This document shows, piece after piece, positions 9,015 through 16,617 of a DNA stretch of 64,000 nt. The notes under the pieces are model-generated. The model was not told the origin of the DNA. It saw only the letters and a list, made by a program, of their open reading frames with translations, and searched no databases. Where the stretch lies: the NCBI RefSeq assembly GCF_001507335.1, contig NZ_LMAH01000002.1, forward strand, positions 186,001 through 250,000. Reading direction: 5' to 3'. The first letter of the stretch is position 1; every line of letters begins with the position of its first letter. The DNA comes from Chryseobacterium sp. JAH (GTDB lineage: Bacteria; Bacteroidota; Bacteroidia; Flavobacteriales; Weeksellaceae). A program made the translations under genes and the position numbers.

Positions 9015-11048
9015 ATGTCAAACAGAAAGATGATTACGGCGGCTTTGCCATATGCAAACGGACCGGTTCATATTGGGCATTTGGCGGGAGTTTACATTCC
9101 TGCAGATGTTTATGCAAGATTTCAAAGAAGATCGGGAAAAGATGTTGCTTTTATCTGTGGATCAGATGAGCACGGAATTCCTATCACCATAAGAGCTAAG
9201 AAAGAAGGAGTTACTCCACAGGACATTGTCGATAAATACCACGAAATCATCAAAAAATCTTTTGCAGATTTAGGGATTTCATTTGACGAATATTCGAGAA
9301 CGACATCGACTAATCACCGTGAAACAAGTCAGGATTTCTTCAAAGTACTTTACGAAAAAGGGAAATTTACAGAAGAAATGTCTGAGCAGTATTTTGATGA
9401 GCAAGCCAATGAATTTTTAGCAGACCGCTACATTGTAGGAACTTGTCCGAACTGTGGTAACGAAAATGCTTACGGAGATCAGTGTGAGAGATGTGGCTCT
9501 ACCCTTTCGCCATCAGAATTGATCAATCCAAAATCAATGCTGAGCGGAAATGTTCCTATTTTAAAAGAAACTAAAAACTGGTATTTACCATTAAACGATT
9601 ACGAAGATTTCTTAAACGAATGGATCATTGAAGGTCACAAAGACGACTGGAAACCCAACGTTTACGGACAGGTAAAATCATGGTTAACCGATGGCTTGAA
9701 ACCTCGTGCGATGACCAGAGATTTGAACTGGGGCGTTCCTGTTCCTCTTCCTAATGCAGACGGAAAAGTGTTGTATGTTTGGTTTGACGCACCGATCGGA
9801 TATATTTCTTTCACCAAAGAATGGGCAGCGAAAAACGGAAAAGACTGGAAAGATTACTGGCAAAGTGAAGAATCTGATTTAGTTCACTTTATCGGAAAAG
9901 ATAATATTGTGTTCCATTGTATTATTTTCCCTGCAATGATGAAAGCTCATGGAGATTTTATTATGCCTAAAAATGTTCCTGCTTTTGAATTTTTGAATCT
10001 TGAAAACGATAAGATTTCAACTTCAAGAAACTGGGCGGTTTGGGCACACGAATATGTGGAAGAATTCCCGGGACAGCAGGATGTTTTGCGTTACGCATTG
10101 CTTTCTTCAGCTCCTGAAACAAAGGATAACAACTTTACATGGAAAGATTTCCAGGCAAAAAATAATTTTGAGCTAGTAAATAAATTCGGAAACTTCATTA
10201 ATAGAGTAATTTCTTTCACTAACAAAAATTTCGAAGGAAAGGTTCCGTATGGTACTTTAGATGATGAAAGCAAAAATGCTATCAAAATTGGAATAGATGA
10301 AGTAAGTAATCATTTAGAAAAGTATGAGTTTAGAAATGCTTTAAGTGCATTTATGAGACTTGTTGATTATGGTAATTTGTATCTTCAAAATGCTGAACCA
10401 TGGAAAACTATTAATAATAATCCAAACGCAGCTGGGCAAACCATGTTTGTTGGTGCACAAATTGCAGCAGTTGTTGCACAATTATGTGAACCATTTATGC
10501 CTTTCAGTGCAGAAAAATTATTTGGATATTTTAATATTGAAAAGAAGAATTGGGAGGACTTAAAAAATTCTGAAATTCAAATTGAAGTTGGGCATAAAAT
10601 TGAGGAGGCTCCTTTATTATTCACCAAGATTGAAGACAAAGTTATCGAAGCTCAAATCCAGAAATTAGAAAATACAAAACAAAGCAATAAAAAAACAAAC
10701 CCTAACGCCAATCCAATGAAAGACGAAATACAGTTTGATGATTTCACAAAAATCGACTTGAGAACAGCAACCATTCTTGAAGCTGAAAAAGTAGAAAAAG
10801 CAGATAAATTATTAAAACTGACTGTTGACACAGGTGTTGATGTAAGAACAGTTGTTTCAGGAATTGCAGAAAGCTTTACCGCTGAAGAAGTAATCGGAAA
10901 ACAGGTGATGATTTTATTAAATCTTGCTCCAAGAAAAATCAGAGGAATTGAATCTCAGGGAATGTTGTTATTGACAACAAAAGCTGACGGAAAATTATCT
11001 TTTGTGAGACCTGATGAAACAGTGGAAAACGGAATCGAGATCGGATAA
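9015..11048 (+). CDS. metG: Methionine--tRNA ligase with C-terminal tRNA-binding domain
   Basis: 677 aa class I aminoacyl-tRNA synthetase that charges tRNA-Met. HIGH signature at 19-22 (GPVHIGHLAG), zinc knuckle with Cys144, Cys147, Cys157 and Cys160, and the KMSKS-equivalent KISTS at 333-337. After the anticodon-binding helical domain comes a lysine/asparagine-rich linker (about 555-572) and a fused EMAP/Trbp111-type OB domain (about 575-677; IDLRTATILEAEKVEKADKL, GIESQGMLLL), as in many bacterial dimeric MetRS. Cytoplasmic and essential. It has its own terminator and stands alone on the plus strand. Confidence 0.97.
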   Translation: MSNRKMITAALPYANGPVHIGHLAGVYIPADVYARFQRRSGKDVAFICGSDEHGIPITIRAKKEGVTPQDIVDKYHEIIKKSFADLGISFDEYSRTTSTNHRETSQDFFKVLYEKGKFTEEMSEQYFDEQANEFLADRYIVGTCPNCGNENAYGDQCERCGSTLSPSELINPKSMLSGNVPILKETKNWYLPLNDYEDFLNEWIIEGHKDDWKPNVYGQVKSWLTDGLKPRAMTRDLNWGVPVPLPNADGKVLYVWFDAPIGYISFTKEWAAKNGKDWKDYWQSEESDLVHFIGKDNIVFHCIIFPAMMKAHGDFIMPKNVPAFEFLNLENDKISTSRNWAVWAHEYVEEFPGQQDVLRYALLSSAPETKDNNFTWKDFQAKNNFELVNKFGNFINRVISFTNKNFEGKVPYGTLDDESKNAIKIGIDEVSNHLEKYEFRNALSAFMRLVDYGNLYLQNAEPWKTINNNPNAAGQTMFVGAQIAAVVAQLCEPFMPFSAEKLFGYFNIEKKNWEDLKNSEIQIEVGHKIEEAPLLFTKIEDKVIEAQIQKLENTKQSNKKTNPNANPMKDEIQFDDFTKIDLRTATILEAEKVEKADKLLKLTVDTGVDVRTVVSGIAESFTAEEVIGKQVMILLNLAPRKIRGIESQGMLLLTTKADGKLSFVRPDETVENGIEIG

Positions 11049-11069
11049 TTTCTAAATATTAAATATATC

Positions 11070-11098
11070 AATGGGCATTTTCTGATGCCCATTTTTTC
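11070..11098 (+). terminator. Rho-independent terminator of metG
   Basis: ATGGGCAT (11071-11078) and ATGCCCAT (11085-11092) form a perfect 8-bp stem with a 6-nt loop, followed by a run of T. It lies 22 bp after the metG stop codon. Confidence 0.8.
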
Positions 11099-11104
11099 TG
11101 AATA

Positions 11105-11761
11105 ATGGTCAAAAAAAATGTTTTAAGTAAACTCTCCAATAAGGAACTGGAAAATTATTTAAACCCCGAAAACCGCTTCGTTCCTGAAGCTGTTCAGATA
11201 GCGTTTGAAATTCTTGAAGAAAGGGGACGGATTTTCAATGAATCAGAAAAAATCAACATTCAAAATATTATTCAGCAAAAAATAGAAACTGAAGCAGCAA
11301 AAAAGCACGAAGAAACAGAAAACTGGAAAGATCATATCACAACTGATCTATCCGCTGTCAAACTATATTCAAGAACATTGATTTTAGTTTCAAGCTTTTT
11401 TTTGGGAACATTTTTTGGAGCAGTTTTATTAAGTTTAAATTTCTTAAAATTAAAAAAATACATTCCTGCAGTTTTCACATTTCTGTTTGGAACGATCTAT
11501 CTGACTTTACAACATTACGCTTACAATTTTTTGGTCGAAAACCATTTAGTAACCACATCAAAATACAGCTTAAGAACTTTACCAATTATTGTAGGTCCGA
11601 TAATTTTAATTCTAATTTGGGTAACTGCGATGCCTAAGAAAATCGTGTACAGATCCCAATCTTACTTACTTCCTATTCTGTTTGCAGTCATCATGTTGTT
11701 TCTGATTGTCAACAATTATTACGGGTTATTTTCAAGCTACTTTTTAATGAGATTTTCTTAA
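11105..11761 (+). CDS. Hypothetical membrane protein
   Basis: 218 aa, family not recognised. The first 85 residues are soluble and charged (LSNKELENYLNPENRFVPEA, then a helical EKINIQNIIQQKIETEAAKKHEE stretch). Four hydrophobic segments follow at about 92-115, 122-143, 157-180 and 188-210. The N-terminal pattern, an LS-x-KELxxYL motif followed by an AIEILEERG-like helix, is a short domain often seen before membrane segments in flavobacterial proteins of unknown function. The gene follows the metG terminator closely (ATG at 11105), so it needs its own promoter or readthrough. No function is proposed. Confidence 0.7.
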   Translation: MVKKNVLSKLSNKELENYLNPENRFVPEAVQIAFEILEERGRIFNESEKINIQNIIQQKIETEAAKKHEETENWKDHITTDLSAVKLYSRTLILVSSFFLGTFFGAVLLSLNFLKLKKYIPAVFTFLFGTIYLTLQHYAYNFLVENHLVTTSKYSLRTLPIIVGPIILILIWVTAMPKKIVYRSQSYLLPILFAVIMLFLIVNNYYGLFSSYFLMRFS

Positions 11762-11840
11762 TAAAATTTATTTACAATTTAATCCAACTTAAAATGCAGT
11801 TAAACTTAACTTTTCTTAAATCCTTAATAGACCTTATTGG

Positions 11841-11866
11841 TTAAAAAAAGCATTGAAATTGCTTTG
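11841..11866 (-). terminator. Candidate terminator of the methyltransferase gene
   Basis: AAAGCA (11847-11852) pairs with TGCTTT (11860-11865). On the minus strand the hairpin is followed by a T-run. The stem is short. It lies 25 bp past the stop codon of the gene ending at 11890. Confidence 0.4.
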
Positions 11867-11889
11867 CTATTCTCGCAATGACAAGGGTT

Positions 11890-12594
11890 TTATTTTTTAG
11901 TCAATTTAGCCAAATAAGAATCTTCATCCTGCAAAATCATTTCAATTTTAAAACCATTATTTACTGCTGCATTTTGTAAAGTATTAAAATCAAGATATAG
12001 CCATTTGATCGGGTCTTCAGACTCGTTTTTATAGTGAACCACATAATCTAGTTCTCCATAATATCCGTTTGCCGGAATCAAAAAACCACCATCTTCATCG
12101 GTGTCAAACATATACAAAATATCGGTGCTGTCGATCAAGATTTGTCCGTTTTTATTTAATAAAGAATGAAGTTTTTTGAGGTAAATATCAATCACGTTCA
12201 GACTTTGAAAAATTCCAGTTCCATTCATTAGCAAAAGAATAGTATCGAAAGTTCCACCAGAAAATTCGAGCATATTCTGAGCAACGGCTTTCTGAATTCC
12301 TCTCAATTGGCAAACTTCAATCGACTTTGGCGAAATATCCAATGCAGTAACATCTAAATTTCTTTCATTCTGAAGATACAACGAATGCGAACCCGCTCCT
12401 GCTCCGATGTCAAGAATTTTCCCCTGAGCTAATTTCAAAGCTTTTTGTTCGATTTTGTTCATCTCTTCAAAATCTCTGAAAAGATAGTCTACCGGAAGCT
12501 CATCAAGTTCGGAAATTGAAGTTTCAGTCTGCATATCTTCAGGATTTTCGTTTTTGAAATAATCCCAGATTGCACGTCCCATTAAGTCTTTCAT
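11890..12594 (-). CDS. Class I SAM-dependent methyltransferase
   Basis: 234 aa. Residues about 58-75 carry the SAM-binding motif I, GKILDIGAGAGSHSLYL, followed by the acidic end of strand 2 (LDVTALDISPKSIEVC) and a motif resembling TILLLMNGTGIF. The first 50 residues (MGRAIWDYFKNENPEDMQTE) are a cap seen in this flavobacterial methyltransferase group, related to the Methyltransf_25 family. The substrate is not evident. It is a monocistronic minus-strand gene between two plus-strand genes. Family is firm, specific role unknown. Confidence 0.8.
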   Translation of the reverse strand: MKDLMGRAIWDYFKNENPEDMQTETSISELDELPVDYLFRDFEEMNKIEQKALKLAQGKILDIGAGAGSHSLYLQNERNLDVTALDISPKSIEVCQLRGIQKAVAQNMLEFSGGTFDTILLLMNGTGIFQSLNVIDIYLKKLHSLLNKNGQILIDSTDILYMFDTDEDGGFLIPANGYYGELDYVVHYKNESEDPIKWLYLDFNTLQNAAVNNGFKIEMILQDEDSYLAKLTKK

Positions 12595-12693
12595 AACAAC
12601 ATTTAAAGCTGTAAAGATAGAAGTTTAAGCAGAAAAAATTTAGATGAGACTTAAAATTTAAAATTATACACTTTCATGAGAATTAAGTTTATT

Positions 12694-12701
12694 TATATTT
12701 G
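12694..12701 (+). promoter_or_regulatory. Bacteroidota -7 box (TATATTTG)
   Basis: Exact TAnnTTTG match located 31 bp before the chosen start of the beta-barrel protein. It overlaps an apparent upstream TTG start at 12699, which argues against that longer frame. No clear -33 TTG upstream. Confidence 0.5.
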
Positions 12702-12731
12702 CCAACAAAATTATGTCTAAATTTAAACTAT

Positions 12732-13340
12732 ATGATGAAAATTAAATTAGCTGTTTTACTCTTAACAGTCAATGCATTATCTTATTCTCAATCTTTAGAA
12801 TTCGGATTTAACGTCGGAACAGGAGCAACTTATCTGGTGGAAAATTCTGATGAAAATGTGAATATTAATTACAAAACTCCTGCAACAATTTCGACCGATC
12901 TAAAATTCACACCGGAAAATTCAAATTTCGGAGTTGTTGTAAGATATCAATTCACGGGTACTTCTGTTGACGGAAATAAATGGTTTGATCTTTCAGAATC
13001 ATATTTTAAAGCGCGTGTGAATGACAACACATTTCTTCTTTTGCTGGAATATCTAAAAAGAAATGAGAAAAAATTAAACTTTGGAGCAAATTTCGGAATG
13101 GGATACACAAAACAGATCATTAATTTTGAAAATGAAGATTTGCCGACTAATAATAGTTTTCCGAGTATACAAATTGGCGGTTTAATAAATTATAAACTCA
13201 ACAATAAGCTTTCTCTGAAACTACAGCCAAGCTTCCAATTCTTTGACCCGATAAATGGTTTAAGCAATAATAAATTAAATTTAGCAAAAGAAGATATTCA
13301 TTTTCTGATGCAATTAGGTATTTCTTATCAATTAAAGTAG
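12732..13340 (+). CDS. Small outer-membrane beta-barrel protein
   Basis: About 202 aa from ATG 12732 (a second ATG follows at 12735). The longer frame from TTG 12699 is rejected because that start falls inside the -7 box. Signal peptide MMKIKLAVLLLTVNALSYSQ, then alternating hydrophobic strands (LEFGFNVGTGATYLV, KLNFGANFGMGYTKQI, INYKLNNKLSLKLQPSFQFF) ending in LMQLGISYQLK, the pattern of a PorT-like/OmpW-like eight-stranded barrel (outer membrane protein beta-barrel domain). Predicted to sit in the outer membrane. No specific role can be assigned. Confidence 0.72.
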   Translation: MMKIKLAVLLLTVNALSYSQSLEFGFNVGTGATYLVENSDENVNINYKTPATISTDLKFTPENSNFGVVVRYQFTGTSVDGNKWFDLSESYFKARVNDNTFLLLLEYLKRNEKKLNFGANFGMGYTKQIINFENEDLPTNNSFPSIQIGGLINYKLNNKLSLKLQPSFQFFDPINGLSNNKLNLAKEDIHFLMQLGISYQLK

Positions 13341-13380
13341 ATTTAAATTGTTTCTTTAACGTCTAATTTTAAATAAATTT

Positions 13381-13445
13381 TTGTCATTCTTTGGAAATCT
13401 AAATAAAAACCTTTCAAGTGATTGGTTAAGATTTCAGAATGACAA
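13381..13445. repeat. 65-bp palindromic (MITE-like) intergenic element
   Basis: Terminal arms TTGTCATTCT (13381-13390) and AGAATGACAA (13436-13445) are perfect 10-bp inverted repeats, and the inner GAAATCT/AGATTTC pair extends the fold. A related arm pair (TTnTCATT-TGAA ... TTCAGAATGATAA) occurs at 57699-57771, which suggests a mobile or copied palindrome family. No coding capacity. Confidence 0.45.
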
Positions 13446-13560
13446 TTTATTTGGGCAAGATCCTTATTCCTATCACTGTCATAAGTATTTTCTATTTCCA
13501 GTATATAGTATTGGTACAAAATTTCCCTAACTTGTCTTTTCTAAAAACGAGATTCATCTC

Positions 13561-14703
13561 ATGACAGATAAACAATTTAATTTTCAACAGGGTTTTACAT
13601 TCAGCAAACACGTTCCGGAAGAAATATCACATTTTGACCGGGTTTTTGATGTGTTCAAAGATTTGTTGACACACACTTCCGGCGATATTGAAGAAGCTTT
13701 TGAGTGGCTCGATATGCTCGATAAAGAATACGATATTTTCACCAATGAATATACGCTTGAAGATTTTGAAGAAGACCTTAGAAAGCGAGGCTACATCAAA
13801 AAAGAAGATGATTCCGAAGATGGAAATACCGGACCAGGGAAAGGTAAAAATATTCTGACCGCCAAACTGGAAGCAGCTTTGCGCGAATATGCTTTAGACC
13901 AAATTTTCGGTAAGCTTAAAAAAAGCGGTATCGGAAATCACAGAACCAACAAAGCCGGAGTCGGCGACGAACGTGATGGTGAAAACAGAAACTTCCAATA
14001 CGGCGACGATTTATCGACAGTCAATATGACCGAAAGTCTGAAAAACGCCCAAATCAACAACGGAATTTCTGACCTTCGAATGACCGAAGACGACCTCATC
14101 GTAGAAGAAACCAAGCACAAAGCGCAGATGAGCACGGTTTTGATGATCGACATCAGTCACTCGATGATTTTGTACGGCGAAGACAGAATCACACCAGCCA
14201 AAAAAGTGGCGATGGCTTTGGTGGAATTGATCAAGCGAAAATATCCGAAAGATTCCATCGACATTATTGTTTTCGGAAATGAAGCTTGGCCTATTAAAAT
14301 CAAAGACCTTCCCTATTTGCAGGTCGGTCCGTATCACACAAATACCGTTGCAGGATTGGAATTGGCAATGGATATTCTCCGCAGAAAAAGAAATACCAAC
14401 AAGCAGATTTTCATGATTACCGACGGAAAACCGAGCTGTCTGAAACTTCCGAATGGAGAATATTACATGAACAGTGTCGGACTCGACCAGAGAATCGTGA
14501 CCGAATGTCTCAATAAAGCGGCTCAGGCAAGGAAACTGAAAATTCCAATCACCACCTTTATGATTGCCCAGGATTCTTATCTCAGACAGTTTGTGAATGC
14601 TTTTACCGCACAAAATAAAGGAAAAGCTTTCCTCACAGGACTTTCAGGTTTGGGACAGATGATTTTTGAGGATTATGAGAAGAATAGAATAAAAAGGATT
14701 TGA
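13561..14703 (+). CDS. VWA domain-containing protein (partner of the AAA+ protein downstream)
   Basis: 380 aa. N-terminal 190 residues are acidic and unannotated; the von Willebrand A domain runs from about 190 to 370. MIDAS metal-site residues are present: D197-I-S199-H-S201, T262 in HTNTVAG and D288 in ITDGKPS. The arrangement with an AAA+ ATPase gene 365 bp downstream recalls the MoxR/VWA and CoxD/CoxE or BchI/BchD pairs, in which the ATPase remodels or loads a metal into a client bound by the VWA partner. There is no Mg-chelatase H subunit or other client nearby. Cytoplasmic, no signal peptide. Domain call is firm, function inferred. Confidence 0.82.
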   Translation: MTDKQFNFQQGFTFSKHVPEEISHFDRVFDVFKDLLTHTSGDIEEAFEWLDMLDKEYDIFTNEYTLEDFEEDLRKRGYIKKEDDSEDGNTGPGKGKNILTAKLEAALREYALDQIFGKLKKSGIGNHRTNKAGVGDERDGENRNFQYGDDLSTVNMTESLKNAQINNGISDLRMTEDDLIVEETKHKAQMSTVLMIDISHSMILYGEDRITPAKKVAMALVELIKRKYPKDSIDIIVFGNEAWPIKIKDLPYLQVGPYHTNTVAGLELAMDILRRKRNTNKQIFMITDGKPSCLKLPNGEYYMNSVGLDQRIVTECLNKAAQARKLKIPITTFMIAQDSYLRQFVNAFTAQNKGKAFLTGLSGLGQMIFEDYEKNRIKRI

Positions 14704-15068
14704 TTATGCTCTTTTGTCTTGAAACAAAAGAACCAAAAGTTCAAGACTGGAAACTCCGGCTAAAATTTTAAATAATTTCCTAAAATTTCCAAAACTCGCG
14801 CGATAGAAAATTAGTTTTATGATTTAAAATTTTTGCGCGCTCAAACAGTGGAAATTTTTTAACGGAAATTCTTTAAAATTTCTTAACGCCTCCGCTTCCT
14901 AGGTCATTTTTAATTAGTCAAAAAAAACATTCCTTTAAATAATTAAAATTTCCTTTGCTAAGTGAAACGCCTTTGCGAACGAAAAATAAAACAGTTAGTA
15001 GTAAAAAAATCTTTGCGCACTTTGCGTTAAAATATTTTACTTTCAATTAAAAATTACATCATTAAAAA
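14704..15068. other. Repeat-rich spacer between the VWA and AAA+ genes
   Basis: 365 bp with no credible ORF. It contains GTCTTGAA (14716-14723) paired with TTCAAGAC (14740-14747), followed by GC-rich patches (CGCGCGAT, GCGCGCTC), and at 14958-14972 CTAAGTGAAACGCCT, which recurs inverted at 26529-26543. The text resembles intergenic repeats I remember from many Chryseobacterium and Flavobacterium genomes. It probably separates the pair into two transcripts. Confidence 0.45.
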
Positions 15069-16523
15069 ATGAAAAACGATACAACATTTAAAGATTTAAA
15101 ACAATCAGGATATACCGATAAAACCATTAATGAGGAAATTCAGGCGAACTTAATTGCTAAGATCAAAGGAAAAGAACCTGTATTTGAAGGACTTTGGGGT
15201 TATGAAGACTCTGTAGTTCCGCAATTGAAAAAGGCAATTTTGGCGGGACATCACATCAATTTATTAGGTTTGCGCGGACAGGCAAAAACGAGAATCGCAA
15301 GAAGCATGGTCAATCTTTTGGATGAATATATGCCTATTGTAAAAGGTTCGGAAATCAATGACAGTCCGTTTCAGCCGATTTCTAAATTTGCAAGAGATCT
15401 GATTGCTGAACTGGGGGAGGAAACTCCGATTTCTTGGGTTCATCGTTCAAACCGTTTCTTTGAAAAACTGGCAACTCCGGATGTAAATGTTGCGGATTTG
15501 ATTGGAGACATCGACCCGATTAAAGCAGCCACTTTAAAACTTCCCTACTCTGACGAAAGGGTTTTGCATTACGGAATGATTCCGAGAGCGAACCGTTCGA
15601 TTTTTGTATTGAATGAATTACCCGATTTGCAGGCAAGAATTCAGGTTTCTCTGTTTAATATTTTACAGGAAGGAGACATTCAGATTCGTGGATTTCAGCT
15701 GAGAATGCCTTTGGATATTCAGTTTGTGTTTACCGCAAACCCTGAAGATTATACCAATCGTGGCAGCATCGTAACACCTTTGAAAGACAGAATCGGGTCA
15801 CAGATTTTCACGCATTATCCGAAAACAATCGAATTGGCAAAACATATTACCGAACAGGAGGCACAAGTTTCCGCGGAAGATAAAGCCCAAATTCAAATTC
15901 CTGATTTGGCAAAAAACCTATTGGAAGAAGTAGCTTTTGCAGCCCGTGACAGCGAATATGTAGATGCAAAAAGTGGCGTCAGTGCGAGATTGACGATCAG
16001 TGCGATGGAAAACCTAGTTGCTGCAGCGAAATTACGTTTAATAGAAACAGATGCATCAAAAACCACTGTTCGTTTGCTAGATTTTATGTCGATCATTCCA
16101 TCGATTACCGGGAAAATTGAATTGGTGTATGAAGGCGAACAGGAAGGTGCAGATTATGTTGCGAAAATATTAATCGATAAAGCCGTAATGGTACAGTTTG
16201 AAAGTATTTTCCCAAGAATTTCTAAACTGGAAAAAGAAGGAATAAAAACGCCTTACACCGATTTAATAAAGTGGTTCAACAAAAATCATTTGGAGCTGAA
16301 TTACACCGATACCGACGAAGAATTCTACAACAAACTTAACAGCATTACTCCTTTGGCAACGGTCATTGAAGAAAATGCTTCTGAACTAAGTGAAGAAGAC
16401 AAAAACTTCTGCAAAGAATTGGTGTTATGGGCATTGACGATCAGCAAGAAATTAGATAAGTCTGAAAATTCTAATGCGTATACTTTTGATTCTGCGGATA
16501 TTGGACAGTATTTGAGAAATTAG
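15069..16523 (+). CDS. MoxR/Mg-chelatase-like AAA+ ATPase with altered Walker motifs
   Basis: 484 aa. The AAA+ core spans about 35-350. Walker A reads GLRGQAKT at 67-74, with Ala in place of the usual Gly before the lysine. Walker B reads IFVLNE at 178-183, with Asn182 where Asp is expected and Glu183 kept. The sensor/insertion segment LQARIQVSLFNILQEGDIQIRG is of the BchI/MoxR type. The C-terminal 130 residues are helical and unrecognised. It is probably the ATPase partner of the upstream VWA protein. These departures from consensus could lower ATP turnover or reflect a family-wide feature; I recall similar RGQAK forms in relatives. Its client is unknown. Confidence 0.82.
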   Translation: MKNDTTFKDLKQSGYTDKTINEEIQANLIAKIKGKEPVFEGLWGYEDSVVPQLKKAILAGHHINLLGLRGQAKTRIARSMVNLLDEYMPIVKGSEINDSPFQPISKFARDLIAELGEETPISWVHRSNRFFEKLATPDVNVADLIGDIDPIKAATLKLPYSDERVLHYGMIPRANRSIFVLNELPDLQARIQVSLFNILQEGDIQIRGFQLRMPLDIQFVFTANPEDYTNRGSIVTPLKDRIGSQIFTHYPKTIELAKHITEQEAQVSAEDKAQIQIPDLAKNLLEEVAFAARDSEYVDAKSGVSARLTISAMENLVAAAKLRLIETDASKTTVRLLDFMSIIPSITGKIELVYEGEQEGADYVAKILIDKAVMVQFESIFPRISKLEKEGIKTPYTDLIKWFNKNHLELNYTDTDEEFYNKLNSITPLATVIEENASELSEEDKNFCKELVLWALTISKKLDKSENSNAYTFDSADIGQYLRN

Positions 16524-16544
16524 AAAAATTGAATTAAAATAATC

Positions 16545-16574
16545 AATCCCCGGAATGAATTCTGGGGATTTTAG
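16545..16574 (+). terminator. Terminator of the AAA+ gene
   Basis: AATCCCCGGAAT (16545-16556) pairs with ATTCTGGGGATT (16559-16570) with one wobble pair, followed by TTAGTTTT. Located 21 bp past the stop codon. Confidence 0.7.
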
Positions 16575-16617
16575 TTTTAACCTTACTGCTCTAAATAAAA
16601 TACTTCATTTTACATAT

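Noticed and set aside
14011-14613. 200-codon minus-strand reading frame
   Set aside because: Antisense shadow of the VWA gene; composition follows the other strand and no family resemblance is seen.
13561-16523. Magnesium chelatase for tetrapyrrole synthesis
   Set aside because: No large H subunit or other chlorophyll gene is present; only the AAA+/VWA resemblance remains.
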